NCBI RefSeq assembly: GCF_022063185.1
Contig: NZ_CP091913.1
Coordinates: 3,980,001 to 4,044,000, forward strand
Direction of reading: 5' to 3'
From: Nostoc sp. UHCC 0870
GTDB lineage: Bacteria > Cyanobacteriota > Cyanobacteriia > Cyanobacteriales > Nostocaceae
Length of the DNA stretch: 64,000 nucleotides
In this document: positions 1-8,617 of the stretch, one piece after another
Numbering within the stretch: position 1 is the first letter of the stretch
Layout: each line of letters begins with the position of its first letter
The notes under the pieces: model-generated
What the model was told of the DNA's origin: nothing
Seen by the model: only the letters and a program-made list of their open reading frames with translations
Databases searched by the model: none
Translations under genes and position numbers: made by a program

Positions 1-200
1 TTGAGTTCAGATGCAAATGTACGACTAATCAAAGATGCCAACAATAATGGATTCGTTGAGAATAATGAGACTATTGTTGGTTCTTACAAGAGTGGAACTG
101 AAATTGATTCAATTCAGAGAACTTTAGATCCTGGAAATTATTTTATTAAAGTCTACTTCAAAGGTAGTGACACTAACTACAACCTAAAAGTATTTGAAAA
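1..200 (+). repeat. Long direct repeat, copy 1 (PPC module)
   Basis: Bases 1-200 are nearly identical to 721-920 (both open TTGAGTTCAGATGCAAATGT). Differences are scattered single bases. This is an in-frame duplication of a PPC module inside the protease gene; copy 1 may start before the window. Confidence 0.85.
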
Positions 201-2064
201 TGTTGCCCCAACTTCACTACAGTTTAATCTCAATAGCACCAGCCTTAATACAACGGACACTCTCAGCATCAACAATGCTTGGGTATCAGATGCAAACGGT
301 GTTAGTGACATCTCAAAGGTAGACTTCCGCATTCAAAAAGCTGGTGGTAAATGGCTATCTGTGGCTGATGCTACGGTATTTACTCCTGATGCTAGCAATG
401 GAAATAGGGCAAGTTTTAACTATAGTTTATCCCTCAAAAATTTCAATTTTGGGGCTGGTCAATATATTCTTCAAGGGATAGCTTACGACCAGACTGGTGC
501 TACCAGCAATGTATTCAAGCAGACATTTACAATAATTACAGAGCAAAACAATACAACCATGCCTTTTGATAATGCAGGTAACACATTAAATACTGCGAGA
601 AAATTAGCCCTTACCACTAATATTCAGACTCTCACAGACTGGGTGGGTTCGTCAGATATCGATGATTTCTACAGTTTTAATCTGACTGGTCGCAGTAGCG
701 TTAATATCACTCTTGATGGGTTGAGTTCAGATGCAAATGTACGACTAATCAAAGATGCCAACAGTAATGGATTAGTTGAGAATAATGAGACTATTGTTGG
801 TTCTTACAAGAGTGGAACTCAAATTGATGCAATTCGGAAGACTTTAGATGCTGGAAATTATTTTATTAAAGTCTACTTCAAAGGTAGTGACACTAATTAC
901 AACCTGAAAGTATTTGCAAATACAGTAACGACCACAGCACTAACTCCAGCACTAACTCCAGCACCGACTCCAGCACCGACTCCAGCACCAACTCCGGTTC
1001 AAGATTGGTTTAGTAAAAATCTACTTGACCAACAAATTATTACATTGGCGCGGAACTTAGCATCTGATAGCGATTTAAGTCGTCAGGATATGCTGAGTAT
1101 CTTTAGAAATGCTCAAGATAATTCTGCAATTGATGTTAATGAGGTAAAAGACCTTAAGACATTGTTAGGTGCAAGCACACCTTTCACTATGCAAGATTCT
1201 GTGAAATGGTTATCCAAACAGGTGAGTAATGGTGCATCTGTCAATATGAGTGCTACTGATTTTGAGTCTAATTTAGTTGGTCGTTGGTTTTTAGGAACAA
1301 TAGCACCGACACCTGTATTTAATGGTAAAAACCTCTCTTACACTGTGGTGAAAGGTAGTCTGTATGGTAGTTCCGGCGAAGCGCGAATTGGTGATATTGA
1401 TCAAAATAAACTAGGTGATTGTACATTTTTAGCCGCTTTAGGTGCAACCTTTGGTCGCCAGTCTGATGATGCAGGCAACACTTCTAGTTATTTGATTAAT
1501 AGCATGATCACAGATAATGGTGATAACACCTACACTGTGCGCTTTTACTCCAGAACATCTTTTGATCCTGGTGAAGCACAATACGTGACCGTTGATCGTC
1601 GGATTGCTACCAGTATTGCCGCTAAGAGAAATAACGGTGTTCTTTGGGTAGCTTTAGTTGAAAAAGCTTATGCTCAATGGATCGAATGGAGAACAGGTGT
1701 AGCTGGTTATAATGCAATAGGTAACGGCAGCAATCTTTCTGCTCCTCTCCGGTATGTTACAGGACAAGAAACCACTAACTATAGTATCAAACAAGTTAGT
1801 TTTTCGACGCTAGAAACAGCTTTAGTAAACGGTCAGAGTGTGACAGCAGCAAGAGCGGGTACTAAAGATAGCAAATATATTGTCAGTAATCACGGTTATT
1901 CATTGACAAATACCTATATCGACACTAGCGGTCAGCAACGGGTTGTAGTGCGAAATCCCTGGGGTATAGATGGTAAGTCTCTAAGTGGTAGCAACGACGG
2001 GTTTATCGACTTGTCCTTTGAAGAATTCACTCAATCTTTTAGTTATGGAATTACCATTGCTTAA
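1..2064 (+). CDS. Calpain-like (C2 family) cysteine protease with pre-peptidase C-terminal repeats, 5' end outside window
   Basis: The frame is already open at base 1, so the N-terminus is missing. Two pre-peptidase C-terminal (PPC-like) modules are visible, at about residues 1-65 and 195-305, separated by an Ig-like segment. A Pro-Thr-rich linker (about 313-335) follows. The C-terminal third is a calpain-type papain-fold domain with the expected triad: Cys474 in KLGDCTFLAALG, His631 in NHGYSL and Asn652 in VRNPWG. PPC modules are typical of secreted proteases, so an exported or surface enzyme is likely. The two PPC modules share almost identical DNA (about bases 1-200 and 721-920), which points to recent internal duplication. 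Substrate unknown. Confidence 0.88.
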   Translation: MSSDANVRLIKDANNNGFVENNETIVGSYKSGTEIDSIQRTLDPGNYFIKVYFKGSDTNYNLKVFENVAPTSLQFNLNSTSLNTTDTLSINNAWVSDANGVSDISKVDFRIQKAGGKWLSVADATVFTPDASNGNRASFNYSLSLKNFNFGAGQYILQGIAYDQTGATSNVFKQTFTIITEQNNTTMPFDNAGNTLNTARKLALTTNIQTLTDWVGSSDIDDFYSFNLTGRSSVNITLDGLSSDANVRLIKDANSNGLVENNETIVGSYKSGTQIDAIRKTLDAGNYFIKVYFKGSDTNYNLKVFANTVTTTALTPALTPAPTPAPTPAPTPVQDWFSKNLLDQQIITLARNLASDSDLSRQDMLSIFRNAQDNSAIDVNEVKDLKTLLGASTPFTMQDSVKWLSKQVSNGASVNMSATDFESNLVGRWFLGTIAPTPVFNGKNLSYTVVKGSLYGSSGEARIGDIDQNKLGDCTFLAALGATFGRQSDDAGNTSSYLINSMITDNGDNTYTVRFYSRTSFDPGEAQYVTVDRRIATSIAAKRNNGVLWVALVEKAYAQWIEWRTGVAGYNAIGNGSNLSAPLRYVTGQETTNYSIKQVSFSTLETALVNGQSVTAARAGTKDSKYIVSNHGYSLTNTYIDTSGQQRVVVRNPWGIDGKSLSGSNDGFIDLSFEEFTQSFSYGITIA
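721..920 (+). repeat. Long direct repeat, copy 2 (PPC module)
   Basis: Second copy of the segment at 1-200, in the same reading frame of the calpain-like protease gene. Confidence 0.85.
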
Positions 2065-2070
2065 GTAGAC

Positions 2071-2101
2071 TGTAGAGACGTTGCATTGTAACGTCTCTAC
2101 A
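2071..2101. terminator. Perfect hairpin after the protease gene (dispersed repeat)
   Basis: TGTAGAGACGTT (2071-2082) and AACGTCTCTACA (2090-2101) form a 12-bp perfect stem with a 7-nt loop, 7 nt after the protease stop codon. There is no long T tract, so it may be a 3'-end stabiliser or a dispersed palindrome rather than a classical terminator. A decayed relative lies at 49664-49691. Confidence 0.6.
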
Positions 2102-2174
2102 GAGGTTGTCGGTAGGCTGGCTAATTATCTGAACTTTAATTGGCATGAGAACTGCTATATATCTAACCAATATA

Positions 2175-2194
2175 AAACCCGCCGGAGCGGGTTT
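2175..2194. terminator. Hairpin between converging genes
   Basis: AAACCCGC (2175-2182) pairs with GCGGGTTT (2187-2194) around a CGGA loop. It lies between the protease gene (+) and a PEP-CTERM gene (-). On the minus strand the stem is followed by TTATATT, so it may serve both directions. A second small hairpin, ACAGTGA/TCACTGT, is at 2224-2240. Confidence 0.6.
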
Positions 2195-2328
2195 AAAAAT
2201 TGCTAAATACTTCTTTTTAGAAAACAGTGATAATCACTGTGTTTAACTATAATGCACTCTCATTTTTAGCAACAACTATTATGTTGTAAGAGGGCGCAGA
2301 TATGGTATTGAGTGCTAAAAAGAAGATT

Positions 2329-3192
2329 TTAAACAGAAGCTTTCTTTGTCTGACGACGGCGCAACAAAGCAAGTCCGGCAATTGAACCTAAGCCAATCAT
2401 AGTGGTAGGTTCAGGGGTATGTACTATTGGCTCACCAGTCTGACCAGCGAATACTTTGAAATCAGGCCCATTAAAGCTGCTTTCAGCAATTAATTTCACA
2501 CCACCAATTACTGCGTCATCAGCTAATCCCAACTGTAAGAAGTTTAATCCATAAGAGCCTACAGCTTGAGCAGAAGCAACTTCTAGTGTATTAATGCTGT
2601 AGCCAGCAGGAGTCCATAGGTTACGGGTGATTTTAAAGGCAGTACCGATAGTGTTGCCAGTAGTATCCAGTGCTTGAACTAGGAGATCACTGTTACTACC
2701 GCGTTCATAGAAGAATAGGTTGTCTCTCCCACCGTCGCTTTTGCTAACGAAAGTTTCAAACGTTAAATCAATCTCAAACGCACCATTATCTTCAGTATCG
2801 ATAATATTATTTAAGTTGAAGTTGCCTAAGTAATCTTTGATGTCATCATTATCTGGATTATTTTCTGGAATGATACTAGTTGGGGGATTACCAGATATAG
2901 GATTAGAGGCGTTATCACCTTTATCACTGCTAGCCGCACCAGTATTTGGAACATTAAATACTACGGGTGTGTTGGATATGATTGTGGCACTATTAACTCT
3001 GAAAAGATTAACATCGGGAGTAAATATCTGCCCATCCTGCGTAATAGACTCTAAGAAAATATCTTGTGTTGGATCTAGAACAGGATCTGGGTTAGTTTTG
3101 GTTACGAAGCTAGCCGCTTGAGCAGAGCTAGAAGCACCTAAGACAGCACTGAGAACAAGTCCGGTTGAGATAAATATATTTTTAGCTTTCAT
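2329..3192 (-). CDS. PEP-CTERM sorting-domain exported protein
   Basis: The 287-residue protein starts with a clear signal peptide (lysines, a hydrophobic run, then SAQA at about 24-27). It ends with a PEP-CTERM tail: PEPTTMIGLGS, a short hydrophobic stretch and the arginine cluster LLRRRQ. Proteins with this tail are exported and recognised by exosortase in families where this is known, ending at the cell surface or in the extracellular matrix. The middle part is rich in Asp, Asn and Gly, with no motif I recognise. It sits alone on the minus strand with a 486-bp upstream region. Function unknown. Confidence 0.85.
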   Translation of the reverse strand: MKAKNIFISTGLVLSAVLGASSSAQAASFVTKTNPDPVLDPTQDIFLESITQDGQIFTPDVNLFRVNSATIISNTPVVFNVPNTGAASSDKGDNASNPISGNPPTSIIPENNPDNDDIKDYLGNFNLNNIIDTEDNGAFEIDLTFETFVSKSDGGRDNLFFYERGSNSDLLVQALDTTGNTIGTAFKITRNLWTPAGYSINTLEVASAQAVGSYGLNFLQLGLADDAVIGGVKLIAESSFNGPDFKVFAGQTGEPIVHTPEPTTMIGLGSIAGLALLRRRQTKKASV

Positions 3193-3678
3193 TTAGTTTT
3201 CCTCTGATTTTTGAGTGTTAGTGAAATTACTAGTTCAGTTTGTACTCTCAATACAGAGTTTAGCACCTAAAAATTACTTACGTAATGCGTATTTATTGAA
3301 AATTACGTAAACTATGCTGCAAATTTTGTGTTTTTTACATAAAGAGATTTTTGAACTTCCCAGTATCAATTTTTCTCTTCATAAATAATGTCTTTTAGAA
3401 ATGCGTGAAACTGCTGATGCTGCAATGTTTCACACATTCTAGTTTAAATATTTACTTTGAGTTTCTACAAAATCTATCTATTAGCAGATGATTTTATTAA
3501 TTTATTGTTGACTGTTGACAGCTAACGTGAAACAATCTTCTTTCTTATGGTGTGACAGTTTAACAACTGTCTAGAAGAAAACACAGGAGAGGACATATAT
3601 AGTTGTGCGAGATTGAATTTATCAATAGTAAAAATAAGTAAGAATCAATGCTTTAGATTGAGTCTAGTTACCAAAGAC
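3193..3678. other. Intergenic region, no gene seen
   Basis: AT-rich sequence of 486 bp that should hold the promoter of the PEP-CTERM gene on the minus strand. No open frame of note, tandem repeat or strong hairpin was seen. Confidence 0.5.
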
Positions 3679-3945
3679 CTACGGCCAGGTTGTGACAAGG
3701 AAAACTACGAAAGCTGCGATCGCTAATAATCCTTGAATCAAATTCCCAACAACTGTACCGACGACAATACCTATACCTGCTTTAATCGCTAATCCTAGTT
3801 GACGACAGTAAATATACTCAGCAATAATCGCACCCAATAGTGGCCCGAATAAAATACCTAACAGTGGACCACCTATGGCGGGAACTACAGCACCAATAAT
3901 ACTTACAATCATTAAAGCCAGCAGCAGCCAATAGATAATTTGCAT
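3679..3945 (-). CDS. Internally deleted DUF456-like membrane protein (paralogue of 6250-6768)
   Basis: The 88-residue product matches both ends of the 172-residue DUF456 protein encoded at 6250-6768 but lacks about 79 central residues. The join runs from VVPAI straight to GGPLLGILFG and keeps the frame. The DNA of the shared parts is almost identical, so the copy is recent. The C-terminus is also about five residues shorter. The start is set at the ATG matching the full-length copy (MQIIYWLLLALM), although the frame stays open upstream to 3975. Two to three hydrophobic segments remain. It may be a degenerate duplicate or a still-translated small membrane protein. Confidence 0.6.
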   Translation of the reverse strand: MQIIYWLLLALMIVSIIGAVVPAIGGPLLGILFGPLLGAIIAEYIYCRQLGLAIKAGIGIVVGTVVGNLIQGLLAIAAFVVFLVTTWP

Positions 3946-4073
3946 AGTTCGTAATTGCGATGATGTTCGCCTCACATTGTAGAAGTAGGGTGTGTTAGGC
4001 GTAAGCCGTAACGCACCTTCCCCAAGGTCTTCGGTGCGTTACTAGTCAAGATTAGTTATTAGTCATTAGTCTT

Positions 4074-4138
4074 GTAGGGTGCGTCAGATATCAAAAATAT
4101 GTTTATTGGCAGCATTTAAGCAGTCTGACGCACCCTAC
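4074..4138. repeat. Inverted-repeat element with GTAGGGTGCGTCAGA ends
   Basis: GTAGGGTGCGTCAGA (4074-4088) and its exact reverse complement (4124-4138) bracket 35 bp. Related elements with GGTGCGTCA-type ends occur at about 6149-6210 and 17916-17977, and a shorter relative at 7829-7863. This looks like a small non-autonomous dispersed repeat family. Confidence 0.75.
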
Positions 4139-4149
4139 TAATATTCCAG

Positions 4150-4222
4150 TTGCGTAAGTCCTGGACTTTTTTGAACCACTTTGAGAAATTAGGATAATTA
4201 GATACTTTCAGAACTTACGCAA
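4150..4222. repeat. Inverted repeat TTGCGTAAGT/ACTTACGCAA
   Basis: TTGCGTAAGT (4150-4159) and ACTTACGCAA (4213-4222) are exact inverse copies around 53 bp. A partial related sequence, CAGTTGCGTCAGTCCTAACT, lies near 4362. Together with 4074-4138, this fills most of the 459-bp gap between 3945 and 4405, in which I see no gene. Confidence 0.6.
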
Positions 4223-4404
4223 GTGTCACAATCAATGGTAGGTGCGTGACGCTATAAGTCTTATTACTATGTTCAAATCGTTTCGCAGCGTCACACAACG
4301 GCAATAAAGCAGGAGGAAAATCCACACCGCTTTTTGCCTCCCCTACATAAAAAATATGCCAGTTGCGTCAGTCCTAACTTTGATATTAAAATCAGGCTGT
4401 CAAA

Positions 4405-5088
4405 TTAAGCATTTACAGCTTTGCGACGACGAGCCACAGTCATTCCAGCAGCCACTAAACCTAAGCCTAACATTGTAGTGGGTTCAGGAACGGCAGCTAC
4501 AGTCATGCCAGAGAATGTTGATTGTATTGTTCCAGTTCCACCGGCTAATAGAATTGATTCTACTGCGGCTACACTCTGTACACTGGTGAAGTTCAAATTA
4601 ACAGAACCAGATGATTTTTCAGTTTCGTTCTCACCTAAAAAGTAACCCTTAAAAGCTAGTGCTATGGAAGAACCAGTTCCACCATCACTAGCAATCACAT
4701 AGTCAGATACACTGGTAGCCTTGAAAACATTTTTTCCATCGGTCAAACCAGCAAGGTCAGCACCAAAATCAAAAAGAAGCTTTGCTGGGTCAAAAGTACC
4801 TGGAATGGGTGAAATATCAGAAATTTGAGCAGCACTAAAAGCCGTAAAAGAACCGGTTTGTGCAACTAATCCTACTAAATTAGGACTAGAAAATGTGATA
4901 CTACCGTCTGATGCAAGGATTGAGGTTACGGGTGAGAAAGGACCAGCACCAATTCCACTGTAAGCAGCTTGACCTTTTAAAACAGCAGCTTCAGCAGAAC
5001 TAGCAGAGGTGAAGACACCAGCAGTAGCTATTGTACCCATAGCTAAAACTGCAACTGCCGCTTTCAAAAATTGGGATTTAGACATCAT
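4405..5088 (-). CDS. PEP-CTERM sorting-domain exported protein
   Basis: The 227-residue protein has a signal peptide (MMSKSQFLKA to about ASSAEAA at 29-35) and a C-terminal PEP-CTERM tail: VPEPTTMLGLGLVAAG and then ARRRKAVNA. The mature part is small, rich in Ser, Gly and Ala, and has no Cys. It lies 1.2 kb from another PEP-CTERM gene on the same strand but is not obviously in an operon with it. An exported or surface-matrix role is inferred from the tail; no specific function can be assigned. Confidence 0.85.
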   Translation of the reverse strand: MMSKSQFLKAAVAVLAMGTIATAGVFTSASSAEAAVLKGQAAYSGIGAGPFSPVTSILASDGSITFSSPNLVGLVAQTGSFTAFSAAQISDISPIPGTFDPAKLLFDFGADLAGLTDGKNVFKATSVSDYVIASDGGTGSSIALAFKGYFLGENETEKSSGSVNLNFTSVQSVAAVESILLAGGTGTIQSTFSGMTVAAVPEPTTMLGLGLVAAGMTVARRRKAVNA

Positions 5089-5349
5089 AGACTCCTATAA
5101 GATTAATGAGAAACTAAGTTTTGTTTTTGTACGTAAGTACATGTGGTAAATACTTGCAAATGTACTTTGTATATAAGTACATTTGCGTCGGAAAGATTAC
5201 GTATTTGTAACTGCTCTTAGCATCACATAATCATCAGAGAAGATGCAAGATTCACCTAACTGAATTCATCAACTCTTTAATACCTGTAATTCAATTTCTG
5301 CATGAAGATGCGCTAGATTTTTAATGAAGGTTTATTTAGTAAAAATGTG

Positions 5350-5802
5350 ATGAGTCTGAGATTGCAAGTGGAGATAAAAGAAAGCCAAGAAGAATTAGAA
5401 AAAGCTGTGAAATATGCTGTAGAAGCTAGTAGCAAAGAACGATTACAAATGCTCTATTGGTTAAAAACTGGTCAAGTTAATAACAGGCGATCGCTCGCAC
5501 AACTTTTGGGACGTGATGAAGCAACAATAACGCGTTGGTTGAAAAAATATAAGGAAGGAGGATACAGAGGTTTATTGGAGGTGAAACAAGCACCTGGTAA
5601 AGAAGCGATAGTAAGCGGAGAGAACTTAGAACGTTTAAAACAAAGATTGTGTGAACCACAAGTATTTAATAGTTATAGCGAGATTCAAGAATGGATCTGC
5701 ACCGAATTAGGAGTGAATATTGCTTATAAAACCGTATACCAGCTAGTAAGGTACAAACTTGGTGCAAAGCTAAAATTTTCTCCTCCAAAAAATGGCAAAT
5801 AG
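5350..5802 (+). CDS. Solo helix-turn-helix protein resembling the N-terminal half of an IS630-type transposase
   Basis: The 150-residue protein has a helix-turn-helix at about 46-70 (SLAQLLGRDEATITRWLKKY, then GG.RGLL) and a second winged-helix part ending in YKTVYQLVRYKLGAKLK. This is the arrangement seen in front of the DDE catalytic domain of IS630-family transposases. No DDE domain follows: the frame stops at 5802 after SPPKNGK and the next 440 bp are noncoding. It is either a transposase remnant or a recruited DNA-binding protein. The ATG at 5350 is preferred over the GTG three bases upstream. Confidence 0.6.
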   Translation: MSLRLQVEIKESQEELEKAVKYAVEASSKERLQMLYWLKTGQVNNRRSLAQLLGRDEATITRWLKKYKEGGYRGLLEVKQAPGKEAIVSGENLERLKQRLCEPQVFNSYSEIQEWICTELGVNIAYKTVYQLVRYKLGAKLKFSPPKNGK

Positions 5803-6249
5803 CACATTACTATATGGTTTACTTCTTATGACTTTATTCGTGAAGCTGTATTTAGCGCAGCTTCATAAAAAATTTGTATAAGAATGTCCTTCGTAATATA
5901 TTGTTTGTCTAAAAATATCAGGTTATGGACTTTCTTCCATATGAGAGGATGTTTGAAAATTCTTCAATGATGTCGGAAATACTGACACATAGATTCTTCG
6001 TTAGGATTGAACAATGTTCAATCCTTAACCACATATTTGTATCATCATTGAACTGAAATAGTATCAGACGGAATGCAGATGAGATAAATCACGTCTTTAC
6101 ATGAGGATTTTGGTCTTATCTGAACCGTATTGGCTACTATCAATATTTAAGGTGCGTCAGTGAGAGAAAACTTGAACATACCAAGAATTCTTCGTACTGG
6201 CGCACCCTAGTAACAGCTATTTTGGGATAATTTATTTTTTTGGTGTTCC
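5803..6249. other. Intergenic region with hairpins
   Basis: No gene seen. TGAAGCTG/CAGCTTCA (5841-5865) is a possible 3' hairpin of the HTH gene. AGGATTGAAC/GTTCAATCCT (6003-6025) is a perfect 10-bp stem with a 3-nt loop. An inverted element with GGTGCGTCAG and TGGCGCACC ends lies at about 6149-6210. Confidence 0.6.
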
Positions 6250-6768
6250 CTAATTGCCAAACACCTGTGGCCAAGTTGTCCAGAGGAAAACAGCAACAGC
6301 AGCGATCGCTAACAATCCTTGAATCAAATTCCCAACAACTGTACCGACGACAATACCTATACCTGCTTTAATCGCTAATCCTAGTTGACGACAGTAAATA
6401 TACTCAGCAATAATCGCACCTAATAGTGGCCCGAATAAAATACCTAACAGTGGACCACCCACGGGTAAAGTTGGTAGCAATCCTAAAAATCCCAGTATAA
6501 AACCTACAAATGCGCCAATTTGTCCCCATTTGCTAGCACCTGCTTGTTTTGCACCTATATAACCAGCTAAAAAATCAACCCCAATACTTAAAATTAAAAC
6601 AATCCCTGTCACAATCAAAGGTATTTGGATAGATACAAAGGAATGACTAACTATTCCCCAAATAATAATAGCTACTAAAATTAAACTAGTTCCAGGGATG
6701 GCGGGAACTACCGCACCAATAATCCCGACAATCATTAAAGCCAGCAGCAGCCAATAGATAATTTGCAT
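6250..6768 (-). CDS. DUF456 domain membrane protein
   Basis: The 172-residue, very hydrophobic protein has about four to five membrane segments and glycine-rich turns (GGPLLGILFGPLLGAIIAEY), as in the DUF456 family, whose role is unknown. The start at MQIIYWLLLALM fits the family. It is the intact relative of the shortened copy at 3679-3945, and the two genes share nearly identical DNA over both ends. An inverted repeat ATGAGCATTA/TAATGCTCAT (6803-6869) lies just upstream of its start and may affect expression. Confidence 0.8.
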   Translation of the reverse strand: MQIIYWLLLALMIVGIIGAVVPAIPGTSLILVAIIIWGIVSHSFVSIQIPLIVTGIVLILSIGVDFLAGYIGAKQAGASKWGQIGAFVGFILGFLGLLPTLPVGGPLLGILFGPLLGAIIAEYIYCRQLGLAIKAGIGIVVGTVVGNLIQGLLAIAAVAVFLWTTWPQVFGN

Positions 6769-6802
6769 AGTTCGTAATGGCGATGATGTTCATAAATAAA
6801 AC

Positions 6803-6869
6803 ATGAGCATTACCAAGGGTTATCCTACTCTTGATACAAAAAAGTAGTGAACCGATAATAATGCTCATT
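6803..6869. repeat. Inverted repeat ATGAGCATTA/TAATGCTCAT
   Basis: ATGAGCATTA (6803-6812) and TAATGCTCAT (6860-6869) are exact inverse copies, lying between the DUF456 gene and the small gene upstream on the same strand. Possible terminator of the 6891-7169 gene or part of the DUF456 leader. Confidence 0.5.
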
Positions 6870-6890
6870 AAAACAGGCTATGCGGTAACT

Positions 6891-7169
6891 CTAAAAGTGT
6901 TTTTGGTAATATTCCTCTACCGCACCCACAGCTTTTAGTAATGGTGCATCTAAAGGCTCAATCCAATCAGACACCTCACGCGCTAACCCAAGAGTTGACT
7001 TTCCACCTGACGCTTCAAGCTCACCAAGGACTGTCTGATTTTTCACAGATTGCAAAACACTGATTACATTATTTAAACGCTGTGAGTGTTCAGACTCATG
7101 ACGCATCTGTTCAGCAATTTCCACCGATTGGTCAATTAGCTTGATAAATTCTTCTGTTTGAGTTTCCAT
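6891..7169 (-). CDS. Small hypothetical protein
   Basis: The 92-residue soluble, acidic protein is predicted mostly helical (METQTEEFIKLIDQSVEIAE, later EVSDWIEPLDAPLLKAVGAV). No domain recognised. The ATG at 7169 lies 5 bp after the stop of the upstream gene (7175-7681); a TTG at 7184 in the same frame would overlap that gene and is less likely. The tight spacing suggests that the two are co-transcribed. Confidence 0.6.
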   Translation of the reverse strand: METQTEEFIKLIDQSVEIAEQMRHESEHSQRLNNVISVLQSVKNQTVLGELEASGGKSTLGLAREVSDWIEPLDAPLLKAVGAVEEYYQKHF

Positions 7170-7174
7170 GAATT

Positions 7175-7681
7175 TTACGGACAAGTGAACTCTTCCACAG
7201 TAATATTTTTGCCCTCAGACCACTTGATATTAGGATCTTTTGAATCTTGAATGAAGGTTTGTTGACCACCACCTGGATAGCATGAAGCGGGTGTTTGCGG
7301 AGCAACAATGCCTTGATAAACTGTTGTTCCTGCTGGTACAGTTACTTTTAGTCTGATGGTGGCTTGATTACCCCATGCTTGATTGAGAGCTAAATTCCTG
7401 ATTACATCTACATTTTTTTTGTATTTGTCAGTTGTTAAATACCTACCATATTTATTATCATTGCTACTATAGTAGCGATAAAAAGTTTTAGGTTGCTTGA
7501 GTTTGACTGCCTCACATTTAGAATCAAGGAAAGTGACAGCTATTTCGGTTGCTAGAGGACAAGAAGCGGTTACTTCTTGAGCAACTACTTGTGTCGAATT
7601 GAAAGTAAGATTGGGACTGACTACCAATAAGTTAGTGATAACACCTAAGCCAATACTGACGGATACTGATGGAAATTTCAT
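7175..7681 (-). CDS. Small secreted protein of unknown function
   Basis: The 168-residue protein begins MKFPSVSVSIGLGVITNLLV, a plausible signal peptide ending near VVAQ. The start at 7681 is chosen because AGAGGAAG sits at the right distance upstream; the frame extends to 7699 without a better site. The mature part has four cysteines (in ASCPLA, SKCEAV, ASCYPGG and FTCP), which would suit two disulphides in the periplasm or outside the cell. No family recognised. It is probably transcribed together with the small gene at 6891-7169. Confidence 0.65.
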   Translation of the reverse strand: MKFPSVSVSIGLGVITNLLVVSPNLTFNSTQVVAQEVTASCPLATEIAVTFLDSKCEAVKLKQPKTFYRYYSSNDNKYGRYLTTDKYKKNVDVIRNLALNQAWGNQATIRLKVTVPAGTTVYQGIVAPQTPASCYPGGGQQTFIQDSKDPNIKWSEGKNITVEEFTCP

Positions 7682-7880
7682 GTAAACTCTTCCTCTCAAG
7701 ACTTCGTAAATTTCTTTGTCAGTATCACACTTGTTCTTTATATTGCCTTTTATTTTAAGTATTATTTAATTTTGCATATACGTATAGAAATATATTTTAT
7801 ATGAGCCGTAACTTAGCATCAATAATTTAAGGTGTGTTACACCGAAGGCATAACACACCCTACAATAAATTGATATTTCT

Positions 7881-8522
7881 TCATATTGATGTGAGAGTTA
7901 CTGCTAATTTATCAGCAATCCCAGCTATCCAATTTTCATCTTGTTTTGTGTAACTTCTGGGTGCATTTGCTCCTAAAATCAATACACCTTCATTGCCAAT
8001 TGGTTGACAAATTACCCCTTGAGTGTTTTCTGGCAAATAATCAAATTCTACTCTTCCGGGGTAGACATATAAAGCTACTAGATAGATAGGCTGTTGCTTT
8101 TCTAAAACCCGTTTAACAATTGTGCCTGGAACGACTTCTGATTTGTTTCCCAGAATGCCGCGACGTAACAAAACTTTGCCTTGATAGAAAACTACTAGCG
8201 ATCGCGTTACCGTATTAGTTAACAATAAATGTGATGCCCAGGCTAGTTCTGTTTTCACGGCTTCTGGTAAATCATCTGCTAAAACAAAACCTTCTTCACC
8301 AATCAGTTCTACAGCATCAGGCGATCGCGGCTGGACTTGTTGCCAAATTAAACCAGTTAAAATCAGCACAGCACTCAAAATTACACCAACAACATCACCC
8401 CGCGCTTGGGAATTGGTAATTTCTGGTGTCAATAAACGGTTGATCAGCAAAAGCACAGAGCCTAACCCACCGACTACCAAGGGTAAGCGTCGCAAAACTC
8501 GATTAGGATCAGATTTAGTCAT
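7881..8522 (-). CDS. CCB2/CCB4-type cytochrome b6f cofactor assembly protein
   Basis: The 213-residue protein has two N-terminal membrane segments (about 13-30 and 44-60) and a soluble GAF-like part with LIGEEGFVLADDLPEAVKTE and GVICQPIGNEGVLILGANAP. This matches the cofactor-assembly-of-complex-C subunit B family, whose plant members help attach haem ci to cytochrome b6 on the thylakoid membrane. The start codon and second codon (ATG ACT) are formed by the last unit of a heptanucleotide array (8521-8608), so no ordinary ribosome binding site is present. It lies downstream of rpaB on the same strand. Confidence 0.75.
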   Translation of the reverse strand: MTKSDPNRVLRRLPLVVGGLGSVLLLINRLLTPEITNSQARGDVVGVILSAVLILTGLIWQQVQPRSPDAVELIGEEGFVLADDLPEAVKTELAWASHLLLTNTVTRSLVVFYQGKVLLRRGILGNKSEVVPGTIVKRVLEKQQPIYLVALYVYPGRVEFDYLPENTQGVICQPIGNEGVLILGANAPRSYTKQDENWIAGIADKLAVTLTSI

Positions 8523-8608
8523 TGGTCATTGGTCATTAGTCATTAGTTAAAAGTCAACAGTTAACAGTTAACTGTCATTAGTCAACAGTCAACAGTCAAC
8601 AGTCAACA
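8521..8608. repeat. Heptanucleotide STRR array (TTGGTCA/TTAGTCA and CAACAGT units)
   Basis: About 88 bp of 7-bp units: two ATTGGTC-type, several TTAGTCA-type and at least four GTCAACA units. It fills the gap between rpaB and the CCB-type gene and supplies the start codon of the latter. Short tandem heptamers of this kind are known from heterocystous cyanobacteria. Confidence 0.85.
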
Positions 8609-8617
8609 AATTTACCT

